Source of the DNA: Muriicola sp041358175
GTDB taxonomy: Bacteria; Bacteroidota; Bacteroidia; Flavobacteriales; Flavobacteriaceae
Assembly: GCF_041358175.1 (NCBI RefSeq)
Contig: NZ_JBGKBE010000005.1
Coordinates: 124,001-188,000, forward strand
Length of the DNA: 64,000 nucleotides
Direction of reading: 5' to 3'
Under the pieces are notes generated by a model. It had not been told where the DNA came from. It saw only the letters and a list, made by a program, of their open reading frames with translations, and made no database searches. This document shows, one piece after another, positions 16,026 to 23,796 of the stretch (its first letter is position 1; each line of letters opens with the position of its first letter). Both the position numbers and the translations under genes were made by a program.

Positions 16026-16736
16026 TTATTTTCTTCTACGTTTTCTTCCGGAGTCGGACTTATCCTTGCCCGTCCCTTTAGACATTCCTACTAAGGGCGA
16101 CAAATCTCTTTTTCCGTAAACCTCACCTTTCATTATCCACACCTTGATCCCTAATCGTCCGTAAGTGGTATGGGCCTCTTCCATGGCGTAATCAATATCA
16201 GCCCTGAATGTAGATAAAGGAATTCGACCTTCTTTATAAGACTCTGAACGTGCCATTTCCGCACCATTCAGCCTACCTGAAATCATAATTTTGATTCCTT
16301 CAGCATTCATCCTCATTGCGGCCGCAATAGCCATTTTAATGGCCCTCCTGTAAGAGATCCTGTTTTCTATCTGTCGCGCGATACTGGCAGCAACCAGGTT
16401 TGCATCAACTTCGGGTCTTTTGATCTCAAATATGTTGATCTGAACCTCTTTATCTGTAATCTTTTTAAGCTCCTCCTTCAGTTTATCCACTTCCTGGCCA
16501 CCTTTTCCGATAATGATTCCGGGTCTTGCGGTAGTGATGGTAACAGTGATCAACTTCAATGTTCTTTCGATGATGACTCTGGAAACACTTGCTTTGGCCA
16601 ATCGGGCGTAAACATACTTCCTGATTTTATCGTCTTCTGCGAGTTTATCCCCGTAATCGTTCCCTCCGTACCAGTTAGATTCCCATCCCCTGATTATACC
16701 CAGTCGGTTTCCTATTGGATTTGTCTTTTGTCCCAT
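16026..16736 (-). CDS. rpsC: 30S ribosomal protein S3
   Basis: 236 aa. Guards the mRNA entry channel. It has an N-terminal KH domain with the GxxG loop in RPGIIIGKGGQEVDKL near residue 75. The C-terminal S3 domain carries GIKIMISGRLNGAEMARSE, RIPLSTFRADIDYAMEEAHTTYGRLGIKVWI. The tail is basic. Confidence 0.98.
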   Translation of the reverse strand: MGQKTNPIGNRLGIIRGWESNWYGGNDYGDKLAEDDKIRKYVYARLAKASVSRVIIERTLKLITVTITTARPGIIIGKGGQEVDKLKEELKKITDKEVQINIFEIKRPEVDANLVAASIARQIENRISYRRAIKMAIAAAMRMNAEGIKIMISGRLNGAEMARSESYKEGRIPLSTFRADIDYAMEEAHTTYGRLGIKVWIMKGEVYGKRDLSPLVGMSKGTGKDKSDSGRKRRRK

Positions 16737-16737
16737 A

Positions 16738-17145
16738 CTAAGCTTCTGTATTATTGTTAGCGCCTAAAACCAAGGTTACATGGTTTGAACGTTTTCTTAT
16801 CCTGTGAGCCCTTCCCTGGGGTGCAGGTCTGAGGCGCTTTAGCATTCTGCCAGAATCAACGCGAATCTCCTTCACGAAGAGTTCTACTTCTTCAATATCG
16901 GCATCTTCATTCTTCGCCTGCCAGTTAGCGATGGCTGACAACAAGAGCTTTTCCAGCCTTCGGGAAGCTTCCTTAGGATTAAACCTAAGAATTGCAAGGG
17001 CTTTTTCAACCTCAGCACCCCTTACAAGGTCTGCTACCAAACGCATCTTACGAGGCGAAGTAGGGCAATTGTTTAATTTCGCGAAGGCGAGCTCTTTCTT
17101 CTCTGCCTTTATTCTTTCGGCCATTTGTTTTTTTCGAACTCCCAT
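16738..17145 (-). CDS. rplV: 50S ribosomal protein L22
   Basis: 135 aa. Its beta-hairpin lines the exit tunnel. Blocks visible: NCPTSPRKMRLVADLVRGAEVEKAL, ASRRLEKLLLSAIANWQAKNE and the hairpin-to-C-terminal signature GRMLKRLRPAPQGRAHRIRKRSNHVTLVL. One base before rpsC and 3 after rpsS. Confidence 0.98.
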   Translation of the reverse strand: MGVRKKQMAERIKAEKKELAFAKLNNCPTSPRKMRLVADLVRGAEVEKALAILRFNPKEASRRLEKLLLSAIANWQAKNEDADIEEVELFVKEIRVDSGRMLKRLRPAPQGRAHRIRKRSNHVTLVLGANNNTEA

Positions 17146-17148
17146 AGC

Positions 17149-17427
17149 TTACTTTTTACCTTTATTTTTCGCTCCGGCATGACCGCGGAAAGATCTCGTA
17201 GGCGAAAATTCACCCAATTTATGTCCTACCATATTCTCGGTAACATAAACAGGAACAAACTGCTTCCCATTGTGTACCGCGATAGTCTGGCCTACAAAAT
17301 CTGGTGTGATCATGGAAGCTCTTGACCATGTTTTGATGACGGTCTTTTTATTCGAATCTACATTCTGTCTTACCTTTTTCTCCAGGCTCAGGTGAACGTA
17401 GGGTCCTTTTTTTAGTGAACGTGCCAT
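17149..17427 (-). CDS. rpsS: 30S ribosomal protein S19
   Basis: 92 aa. 30S head protein that contacts A-site tRNA. It begins MARSLKKGPYVHLSLEKKV and carries WSRASMITPDFVGQTIAVHNGKQFVPVYVTENMVGHKLGEFSPTRSF across the rest of the protein. Confidence 0.98.
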   Translation of the reverse strand: MARSLKKGPYVHLSLEKKVRQNVDSNKKTVIKTWSRASMITPDFVGQTIAVHNGKQFVPVYVTENMVGHKLGEFSPTRSFRGHAGAKNKGKK

Positions 17428-17440
17428 TTCTTTCTACTTT

Positions 17441-18265
17441 TTATTTCTTTCTACGTTCTATTATATATCTGTTGGTGTCCTTGGTCCTGGAACGAGTCCT
17501 GTAACCTTTTGCAGGAATACCATTTTTCGATCTTGGATGTCCTCCGGACGCTCTTCCTTCTCCACCTCCCATTGGGTGGTCTACAGGGTTCATAGCTACC
17601 GGTCTGGTCCTTGGTCGTCTACCCAACCAGCGACTTCTTCCTGCTTTACCGGAAACGATCAGCTGATGATCCGAATTGGAAACAGCACCTACGGTGGCTA
17701 AGCAATTTCCCAGTACCATTCTGGTTTCCCCGGATGGCAATTTAATAGTTACGTATTTCCCCTCTTTAGCCATAAGCTGAGCAAATGTTCCGGCACTTCT
17801 CGCCATCACTGCTCCCTGGCCGGGGCGTAATTCAATACAGGAAATGATCGTTCCCAAAGGAATTTCATTCATAGGTAACGCATTTCCAATCTCAGGTGCA
17901 GAACCGGCTCCTGATGTGACCTTCTGGCCTATCTGTAAACCATTTTGCGCAATGATATAACTCTTTTCCCCATCCTTATACTCAATAAGAGCAATAAAGG
18001 CGGTTCTGTTTGGATCGTACTGAATCGATTTCACCTCGGCGTTAACACCGTGCTTCATCCTTTTGAAATCGACTAAGCGATACCTTCTTTTGTGACCTCC
18101 ACCTCTATGGCGCATGGTCATCTTTCCATGACTGTTTCTACCTCCGGACTTTTTTAACGGAGCAAGCAAGCTTTTCTCCGGCTTATCAGCAGTAAGCGCG
18201 TCAAATCCGTTTACTACTTTAAATCGCTGTCCTGGAGTGATCGGTTTTAATTTTCTAACTGACAT
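17441..18265 (-). CDS. rplB: 50S ribosomal protein L2
   Basis: 274 aa. Needed for the peptidyl-transferase centre and subunit joining. Blocks visible: NSHGKMTMRHRGGGHKRRYR near residue 43, the mid-domain IGNALPMNEIPLGT, and the C-terminal signature NPVDHPMGGGEGRASGGHPRS with its conserved histidine. Confidence 0.99.
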   Translation of the reverse strand: MSVRKLKPITPGQRFKVVNGFDALTADKPEKSLLAPLKKSGGRNSHGKMTMRHRGGGHKRRYRLVDFKRMKHGVNAEVKSIQYDPNRTAFIALIEYKDGEKSYIIAQNGLQIGQKVTSGAGSAPEIGNALPMNEIPLGTIISCIELRPGQGAVMARSAGTFAQLMAKEGKYVTIKLPSGETRMVLGNCLATVGAVSNSDHQLIVSGKAGRSRWLGRRPRTRPVAMNPVDHPMGGGEGRASGGHPRSKNGIPAKGYRTRSRTKDTNRYIIERRKK

Positions 18266-18274
18266 TTGGTGTCT

Positions 18275-18565
18275 TTATAGATTACTGTAAAAATCAATGA
18301 CATCACCTTCCGCAACATCAACAATTGCCTTTTTATAAGCCTTTGTCTTCCCTTGTTGTACCCCTGTTTTGGTGTACTTGGTCTTGCGGGTTGGACCATA
18401 ATTCATGGTTCTTACCTTCTTTACGGATACCCCGTATGTTCCTTCAACCGCATCCTTAATCTGCAATTTATTGGCCCCGGGATTTACAATGAAACCATAG
18501 CGGTTGTGTAACTCACTATCGGCTGTCATCTTTTCCGTTATGATTGGTTTTATTAACACACTCAT
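18275..18565 (-). CDS. rplW: 50S ribosomal protein L23
   Basis: 96 aa. Tunnel-exit protein and main docking site for trigger factor and SRP. It begins MSVLIKPIITEKMTADSE and has RYGFIVNPGANKLQIKDAVEGTYGVSVKKVRTM in the centre. Confidence 0.97.
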   Translation of the reverse strand: MSVLIKPIITEKMTADSELHNRYGFIVNPGANKLQIKDAVEGTYGVSVKKVRTMNYGPTRKTKYTKTGVQQGKTKAYKKAIVDVAEGDVIDFYSNL

Positions 18566-18571
18566 GATTTC

Positions 18572-19201
18572 CTATTTATTTAAGTTGGCCTCTATACCTT
18601 CCAGCGACCCTTCTAATAGCACAATATTATTTGCATTTAATATTTTGTAAGTGCTTAATTCTGAGTTAGTTATAACCTCAGAACCTTCCAAATTGCGCGA
18701 CGACAAATATACGTTATTATTTGATTCGCCCAAGACAAAGAGGGACTTTTTATTTTCCAGTCCGAGACCTTTGAGAACCTTTAGAAAATCCTTGGTCTTG
18801 GGGCTCTCGAAATTAAAGTCCTCAACCACCATAATCGCCTTTTCCTGATTCTTGATACTCAGTGCCGATTTACGGGCCAGACGCTTCAGGTTCTTATTGA
18901 GCTTAAGGCTGTAATCCTTAGGCCTTGGCCCAAAGATCCTACCCCCACCGCGAAAGATAGGCGACTTGATGCTACCTGCCCTTGCGGTTCCGGTTCCCTT
19001 TTGCTTTTTAATCTTACGGGTACTCCCCACAATTTCAGCTCTTTCTTTGGCCTTGTGAGTACCTTGTCTCTGGTGAGCCCTGTATTGTTTTACATCCAGG
19101 TAAATGGCATGCGTATTAGGCTCTATCTTAAAAACAGCATCAGAAAGGTCTGCCTTTCTCCCTGTTTCTTTTCCTTTGATATCTAAGACTGCTACCTTCA
19201 T
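18572..19201 (-). CDS. rplD: 50S ribosomal protein L4
   Basis: 209 aa. An assembly protein whose loop reaches the exit tunnel; in E. coli L4 also represses the S10 operon by attenuation and translation control. Blocks visible: YRAHQRQGTHKAKERAEI, KKQKGTGTARAGSIKSPIFRGGGRIFGP near residues 67-93, and KARKSALSIK-type helix. Its ATG shares one base with the rplC stop (TAATG), so the two are translationally coupled. L4 is the natural candidate to act on the leader at 19819-19973. Confidence 0.98.
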   Translation of the reverse strand: MKVAVLDIKGKETGRKADLSDAVFKIEPNTHAIYLDVKQYRAHQRQGTHKAKERAEIVGSTRKIKKQKGTGTARAGSIKSPIFRGGGRIFGPRPKDYSLKLNKNLKRLARKSALSIKNQEKAIMVVEDFNFESPKTKDFLKVLKGLGLENKKSLFVLGESNNNVYLSSRNLEGSEVITNSELSTYKILNANNIVLLEGSLEGIEANLNK

Positions 19202-19818
19202 TATTTCTCGATCGTTATATATGCGTTTTTATGCCCGGGTACACACCCTTTCACAACAATCAGGTTTTTTTCCGGAACTATTTTTAAGACGCGCAGGTTT
19301 TGAACAGTTACCCGTTCTCCGCCCATTCTTCCGGCCATTTTCATTCCCTTGAATACTCTGGCGGGATATGAAGCTGCACCGATAGATCCAGGAGCTCTTA
19401 AACGGTTGTGCTGTCCGTGGGTAGCCTGTCCGACACCGGCGAAGCCATGTCTTTTAACAACCCCCTGAAAACCTTTACCTTTTGAAGTTGCAGTTACATC
19501 CACAAACTCCCCTTCCACAAACAGATCTACCCCAAGGGTATCTCCCAATTTGTGCTCTCCTTCAAAATCACGGAATTCGACGACTTTTTTCTTGGGAGAA
19601 GCACCTGCCTTTTTAAAATGTCCCTTTTCGGACTTCTTAGCACGATTTTCTGCCTTGTCATCGAAACCGAGCTGAAGGGCATTATACCCGTCTACCTCTT
19701 CGGTTCTGACTTGGGTAATCACACATGGTCCTGCCTCAATGACCGTACATGGAACATTCTTTCCATTGTCGTCAAAGATGCTGGTCATGCCTACTTTTTT
19801 TCCTATTAACCCAGACAT
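19201..19818 (-). CDS. rplC: 50S ribosomal protein L3
   Basis: 205 aa. One of the first 50S assembly proteins. It begins MSGLIGKKVGMTSIFDDNGK and carries the long signature around residues 117-160: GFQGVVKRHGFAGVGQATHG, HNRLRAPGSIGAASYPARVF, KGMKMAGRMGG. It is separated from rpsJ by 155 bases, the longest gap in the whole cluster, and that gap contains hairpins and a T-run. Confidence 0.98.
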   Translation of the reverse strand: MSGLIGKKVGMTSIFDDNGKNVPCTVIEAGPCVITQVRTEEVDGYNALQLGFDDKAENRAKKSEKGHFKKAGASPKKKVVEFRDFEGEHKLGDTLGVDLFVEGEFVDVTATSKGKGFQGVVKRHGFAGVGQATHGQHNRLRAPGSIGAASYPARVFKGMKMAGRMGGERVTVQNLRVLKIVPEKNLIVVKGCVPGHKNAYITIEK

Positions 19819-19973
19819 ACTATTTATTATTAATTGTTTTTACTATTCTAAATTACCTGACAAAAAAACAGGGCCAAAAATAATTCGACCCCGAATATAT
19901 TTTTGTTACCGTTTTTCCTTCGCAAATCGCTCCGGACATGTCGCGGAAAGCATCCTGCCTTCCAATTCTTTTA
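19819..19973 (-). promoter_or_regulatory. Candidate rplC (S10-region) leader with hairpin and attenuator-like terminator
   Basis: Reading the minus strand after rpsJ there is an 8-bp hairpin with a 3-nt loop (GGAAGGCA / TGCTTTCC, 19963-19945, one G-U pair). Next is a GC-rich stretch in which a second TTTCC...GGAAA pairing would compete with the first hairpin. Last is CGGGGTC / GGCCCTG (19893-19869, two G-U pairs) followed immediately by seven T (19868-19862). The last element looks like an intrinsic terminator placed 43 bases before the rplC start. An overlapping TATTTTTG box at 19882-19875 is an alternative reading as a promoter. The structure is seen; the regulatory role is inferred. Confidence 0.5.
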
Positions 19974-20279
19974 TCACACCTTAATCTCTACTTCCACCCC
20001 ACTTGGCAGCTCTAATTTCATGAGCGCGTCGATGGTTTTGGAAGAAGAACTGTAAATATCAAGTAATCGCTTGTAAGAGCTTAATTGAAATTGCTCTCTC
20101 GACTTCTTATTTACATGAGGTGAACGTAAAACTGTAAAAATCTTTTTGTGTGTAGGCAACGGGATAGGTCCTGTTACTACAGCTCCGGTAGTTTTTACTG
20201 TTTTAACTATCTTCTCGGCAGACTTATCTACCAGGTTGTAATCGTATGATTTTAACTTTATTCTGATTTTCTGACTCAT
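19974..20279 (-). CDS. rpsJ: 30S ribosomal protein S10 (NusE)
   Basis: 101 aa. 30S head protein, also the antitermination factor NusE. It begins MSQKIRIKLKSYDYNLVDKS and has the signature GPIPLPTHKKIFTVLRSPHVNKKSREQFQ. In this cluster it follows fusA at 10 bases, so it is joined to the str genes while rplC onward sits behind a 155-base leader. Confidence 0.98.
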   Translation of the reverse strand: MSQKIRIKLKSYDYNLVDKSAEKIVKTVKTTGAVVTGPIPLPTHKKIFTVLRSPHVNKKSREQFQLSSYKRLLDIYSSSSKTIDALMKLELPSGVEVEIKV

Positions 20280-20289
20280 CTCCTAAGAA

Positions 20290-22416
20290 TTAAGCGGTTA
20301 CCCCTTTGGTTGCTTTTATCACCTCTTCTGCAATATTTGTAGGTGTTTCGGCATAGTGCGAAAACTCCATTGTACTTGTTGCCCTACCTGAAGATAGCGT
20401 CCTCAGAGCAGTAACATATCCAAACATTTCCGAAAGCGGCACCTCTGCTTTGATCACTTTGGCCCCGGCTCTGTCGTCCATGTTGTTTACCTGTCCTCTT
20501 CGTCTGTTAAGGTCACCTACTATATCACCCATGTTCTCTTCCGGCGTAAGCACCTCTAACTTCATTATCGGCTCCATCAGCACGGCACGGGCGGCTTTGG
20601 CGGCCTCTTTATAGCCTAGCTTGGCAGCCAATTCAAAAGAAAGAGAATCCGAATCCACCGGGTGGAAGGATCCATCTTTCAGGACTACCTTCATGCTATC
20701 CATTTCAAATCCGGCCAAAGGACCGTTTTTCATAGCCTCTCTGAATCCTTTCTCAACAGAAGGAATGTATTCTTTAGGAATATTACCCCCCTTGATCACA
20801 TTGACGAATTCGAGTCCGGGTTTATCTTCCGTAGAAGGCTCCATGGTAAATACGATATCCGCAAATTTACCTCTACCTCCTGTTTGTTTCTTGTAAACCT
20901 CTCTGTGATTAGCAGGTCTTGTGATCGCTTCCTTGTATTCAACCTGAGGTTGTCCCTGGTTGACATCAACCTTAAACTCTCTTCGGAGACGATCGGTGAT
21001 GATATCAAGGTGAAGTTCTCCCATTCCTGAAATAATCGTTTGGCCTGAAGCCTCATCTGTTTTTACCTGGAATGTAGGATCTTCTTCCGCCAGTTTGGCA
21101 AGGGCCATCCCTAATTTATCCACATCAGCCTTGGTTTTTGGCTCCACAGCAATCCCTATTACAGGATCGGGGAAGTTCATACTTTCAAGGACAATAGGGT
21201 GTTTCTCATCAGAAAGGGTATCCCCTGTCTTGATATCTTTAAATCCAACAGCAGCTCCAATATCACCGGCAGCAATAGAATCTACTGCGTTTTGCTTGTT
21301 GGAGTGCATCTGGTAGATACGAGATATACGTTCTTTATTTCCAGATCTGTTATTTAAAACATAGGATCCAGCATCCAGTTTTCCTGAATACGCTCTGAAA
21401 AATGCCAGTCGACCCACAAAAGGATCTGTTGCAATCTTAAAAGCAAGTGCAGCAAAAGGTTCTTTAATATCCGGTTTCCTGGAGATCTCAGCACCTGTAT
21501 CGGGATTTACTCCTACAATCGCTTCCTTATCCATAGGAGAAGGAAGGTATCGGCATACGGCATCCAGTAAAAATTGTACTCCTTTATTCTTAAAGGAAGA
21601 ACCACAGATCATTGGAATAATACTCATATCCATAACCGCAGCTCTCAGGGCAGCATGTACTTCATCTTCTGTGATGGAATCTTCGTCTTCGAAGAACTTC
21701 TCCATCAGGGTTTCATCGTACTCAGCTACAGCCTCAATAAGCGCCGCTCTGTATTCCTTCACCTCAGCTTCCATTTCAGCCGGGATATCGATCACATCAA
21801 ACGTTGCACCTAGATCTTCCTCATTCCAAACAATTGCTCGGTTTTTAACCAGATCAACTATCCCTCTAAAATCAGCTTCATCTCCAATGGGAAGTACGAT
21901 TGGCACAGCGTTGGATTTCAACATATCCTTTACCTGCTTGCACACGTTCAGGAAGTTGGCACCCTGCCTGTCCATTTTATTGACAAATCCCATTCTCGGC
22001 ACCTTGTAGTTATCTGCCAGACGCCAGTTGGTCTCAGACTGAGGTTCAACTCCGTCAACAGCACTAAAAAGGAATACCAGACCATCGAGAACCCTCAAAG
22101 ATCGGTTCACCTCAACGGTAAAGTCAACGTGGCCGGGAGTATCGATGATGTTAAAGTGATAAGGCTTTGACTCATCAGTAAGCTGACCGTTTTTCATTGG
22201 GAAATTCCAGGTACAGGTTGTGGCGGCGGAAGTAATAGTGATTCCTCGCTCCTGCTCCTGCTCCATCCAGTCCATGGTAGCAGCCCCATCATGAACTTCT
22301 CCAATCTTGTGGCTTACACCAGTATAAAAAAGGATTCGTTCTGTGGTTGTGGTTTTACCGGCATCAATATGAGCGGCAATACCTATATTTCTTGTAAATT
22401 TTAAATCTCTAGCCAT
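20290..22416 (-). CDS. fusA: Translation elongation factor G
   Basis: 708 aa. Ribosomal translocase GTPase. The G domain has IAAHIDAGKTTTTERIL (P-loop, near residue 13), RGITITSAATT (switch I), DTPGHVDFTVEV (near 92) and NKMDRQGANF (near 146). Domains II to V follow, with the domain IV block QPQVEYKEAITRPAN and GGRGKFADIVF near 500-530. Located between rpsG and rpsJ. The usual downstream tuf gene is not present in this cluster. Confidence 0.98.
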   Translation of the reverse strand: MARDLKFTRNIGIAAHIDAGKTTTTERILFYTGVSHKIGEVHDGAATMDWMEQEQERGITITSAATTCTWNFPMKNGQLTDESKPYHFNIIDTPGHVDFTVEVNRSLRVLDGLVFLFSAVDGVEPQSETNWRLADNYKVPRMGFVNKMDRQGANFLNVCKQVKDMLKSNAVPIVLPIGDEADFRGIVDLVKNRAIVWNEEDLGATFDVIDIPAEMEAEVKEYRAALIEAVAEYDETLMEKFFEDEDSITEDEVHAALRAAVMDMSIIPMICGSSFKNKGVQFLLDAVCRYLPSPMDKEAIVGVNPDTGAEISRKPDIKEPFAALAFKIATDPFVGRLAFFRAYSGKLDAGSYVLNNRSGNKERISRIYQMHSNKQNAVDSIAAGDIGAAVGFKDIKTGDTLSDEKHPIVLESMNFPDPVIGIAVEPKTKADVDKLGMALAKLAEEDPTFQVKTDEASGQTIISGMGELHLDIITDRLRREFKVDVNQGQPQVEYKEAITRPANHREVYKKQTGGRGKFADIVFTMEPSTEDKPGLEFVNVIKGGNIPKEYIPSVEKGFREAMKNGPLAGFEMDSMKVVLKDGSFHPVDSDSLSFELAAKLGYKEAAKAARAVLMEPIMKLEVLTPEENMGDIVGDLNRRRGQVNNMDDRAGAKVIKAEVPLSEMFGYVTALRTLSSGRATSTMEFSHYAETPTNIAEEVIKATKGVTA

Positions 22417-22424
22417 CTTGCGTA

Positions 22425-22901
22425 TTAGAATCTAAAGTGAGAAAATGCTTTATTGGCTTCTGCCATCTTATGAGTATCAACTCGCTTTTTCACTGCCGCG
22501 CCCTCTTCTTTTGATGCTGCCAGGATTTCCGCTGCCAGCTTCTGAGCCATCGACTTTTCATTTCTTTTTCGGGAAAAGCTGATCAGCCATTTCATCGCAG
22601 TTGATATTTTACGATCCGGTCTGATCTGCATCGGGATCTGGAAAGTAGCCCCTCCAACCCTTCTGCTTCTTACCTCTACGTGAGGCATCACATTGGAAAG
22701 TGCGTCTTTCCATAATTCGAGACCTGATTTCTCTTCGTCAGTCTTTTTTTCTTCCACGATATCAATCGCGTCGTAAAACACCTTAAAGGCCACTGATTTC
22801 TTTCCATCCCACATCATCATATTGACGAAACGGGTTACCAGCTGATCATTAAATCTTGGATCTGGTAATAGTGGTCTTTTCTTTGCCTGTCTTTTTCTCA
22901 T
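22425..22901 (-). CDS. rpsG: 30S ribosomal protein S7
   Basis: 158 aa. Nucleates assembly of the 30S head. It begins MRKRQAKKRPLLPDPRFNDQ and has VEVRSRRVGGATFQIPMQIRPDRK, the LISFSRKRNEKSMAQKLAAEI helix and the C-terminal KMAEANKAFSHFRF. Confidence 0.98.
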   Translation of the reverse strand: MRKRQAKKRPLLPDPRFNDQLVTRFVNMMMWDGKKSVAFKVFYDAIDIVEEKKTDEEKSGLELWKDALSNVMPHVEVRSRRVGGATFQIPMQIRPDRKISTAMKWLISFSRKRNEKSMAQKLAAEILAASKEEGAAVKKRVDTHKMAEANKAFSHFRF

Positions 22902-22923
22902 TGCTTCTTCTTAAAAGTGTTGC

Positions 22924-23298
22924 TTACTTTTTGGGTCTTTTGGCACCGTACTTAGAACGTCTCTGTGTCCTGCCGGCTACACCTGCAGTATCCAGAGCTC
23001 CTCTCACTATGTGATATCTAACTCCTGGCAAATCCTTCACCCTTCCGCCTCTAACCAATACTATCGAGTGCTCCTGTAAATTGTGTCCTTCTCCGGGGAT
23101 GTATGCGTTTACTTCCTTTCCGTTGGTTAACCTCACCCTGGCTACTTTTCTCATAGCCGAGTTAGGCTTCTTCGGTGTAGTGGTATAAACACGCGTACAA
23201 ACACCCCTTCGCTGGGGACACGAATCCAAAGCAGCCGATTTACTCTTCTTGGTAATTGTGGCCCTTCCTTTTCGTACTAATTGTGAAATTGTTGGCAT
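22924..23298 (-). CDS. rpsL: 30S ribosomal protein S12
   Basis: 124 aa. Decoding-centre protein. The blocks that carry streptomycin-resistance mutations in other bacteria are wild-type: TTPKKPNSAMRKVARVRL near residue 41 and VLVRGGRVKDLPGVRYHIVRG near 83, with both key lysines present. First gene of the cluster, about 40 bases after a strong promoter. Confidence 0.98.
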   Translation of the reverse strand: MPTISQLVRKGRATITKKSKSAALDSCPQRRGVCTRVYTTTPKKPNSAMRKVARVRLTNGKEVNAYIPGEGHNLQEHSIVLVRGGRVKDLPGVRYHIVRGALDTAGVAGRTQRRSKYGAKRPKK

Positions 23299-23340
23299 AC
23301 TATTATATAATGTATAAATCTACCCTCTTTTAAGGGCTGG

Positions 23341-23371
23341 CAAATGTAGTAATTATTCATTATAATTCAAA
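23341..23371 (-). promoter_or_regulatory. Promoter of the ribosomal protein cluster
   Basis: On the minus strand TTTG (23371-23368), exactly 19 bases, then TACATTTG (23348-23341). Both boxes fully match the Bacteroidota housekeeping consensus (TTTG at -33, TAnnTTTG at -7). Transcription would start near 23335, giving a leader of about 36 bases before rpsL. Confidence 0.85.
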
Positions 23372-23796
23372 TGCCTGTGGCTTAATTTTGCAGGATTTTT
23401 TTTTCACGCATAATACTTTGAGAATCAGAGTCGTCTTTGCCTTTGAAAACCAAACTGATTTACACCATAGTTTATACCTTAATATATGTAGGAAATTCAT
23501 TTTAAAAATTTTTTACAGTTTTAGAACATAATTCCCGATAAAAATATCTTTAAGCCTTTTAGAGTGGATTTGCGAACTGCACAATATCAGACATCCTTAA
23601 ATATTCATTTCTAATTCAACTCATGAATTCGGATTCGATTTATTAATTTTTTAACAAAACCAATTCCTATTTGCCCTTTTTACTGTTCTCAAAATCAGGA
23701 GACCCCTATTATTCTCTTAAAGTTTTATTAAAATAAGTTTGGATTATTAACATAGAATTGTGATTTTCGCACTTAGCTAATTCAAATAATTTTAAA
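23372..23796. other. AT-rich divergent intergenic region between rpsL and susC
   Basis: About 425 bases without a credible gene, flanked by divergent transcription. The only recognisable signals are the rpsL promoter at its left border and a TAAGTTTG -7-like box at 23734-23741 before the susC gene. Short T and A runs are frequent. I see no repeat, tRNA or conserved leader peptide. Confidence 0.6.
23734..23741 (+). promoter_or_regulatory. Candidate -7 element of the SusC/SusD operon
   Basis: TAAGTTTG matches TAnnTTTG fully and lies 55 bases before the SusC start. No TTG is present at the usual distance upstream, so activation by a regulator is possible. Confidence 0.4.

Noticed and set aside
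23372..23733. Possible small RNA or leader peptide in the rpsL-susC gap
   Set aside because: AT-rich sequence without a stable hairpin, T-tract terminator or start codon with a plausible frame.
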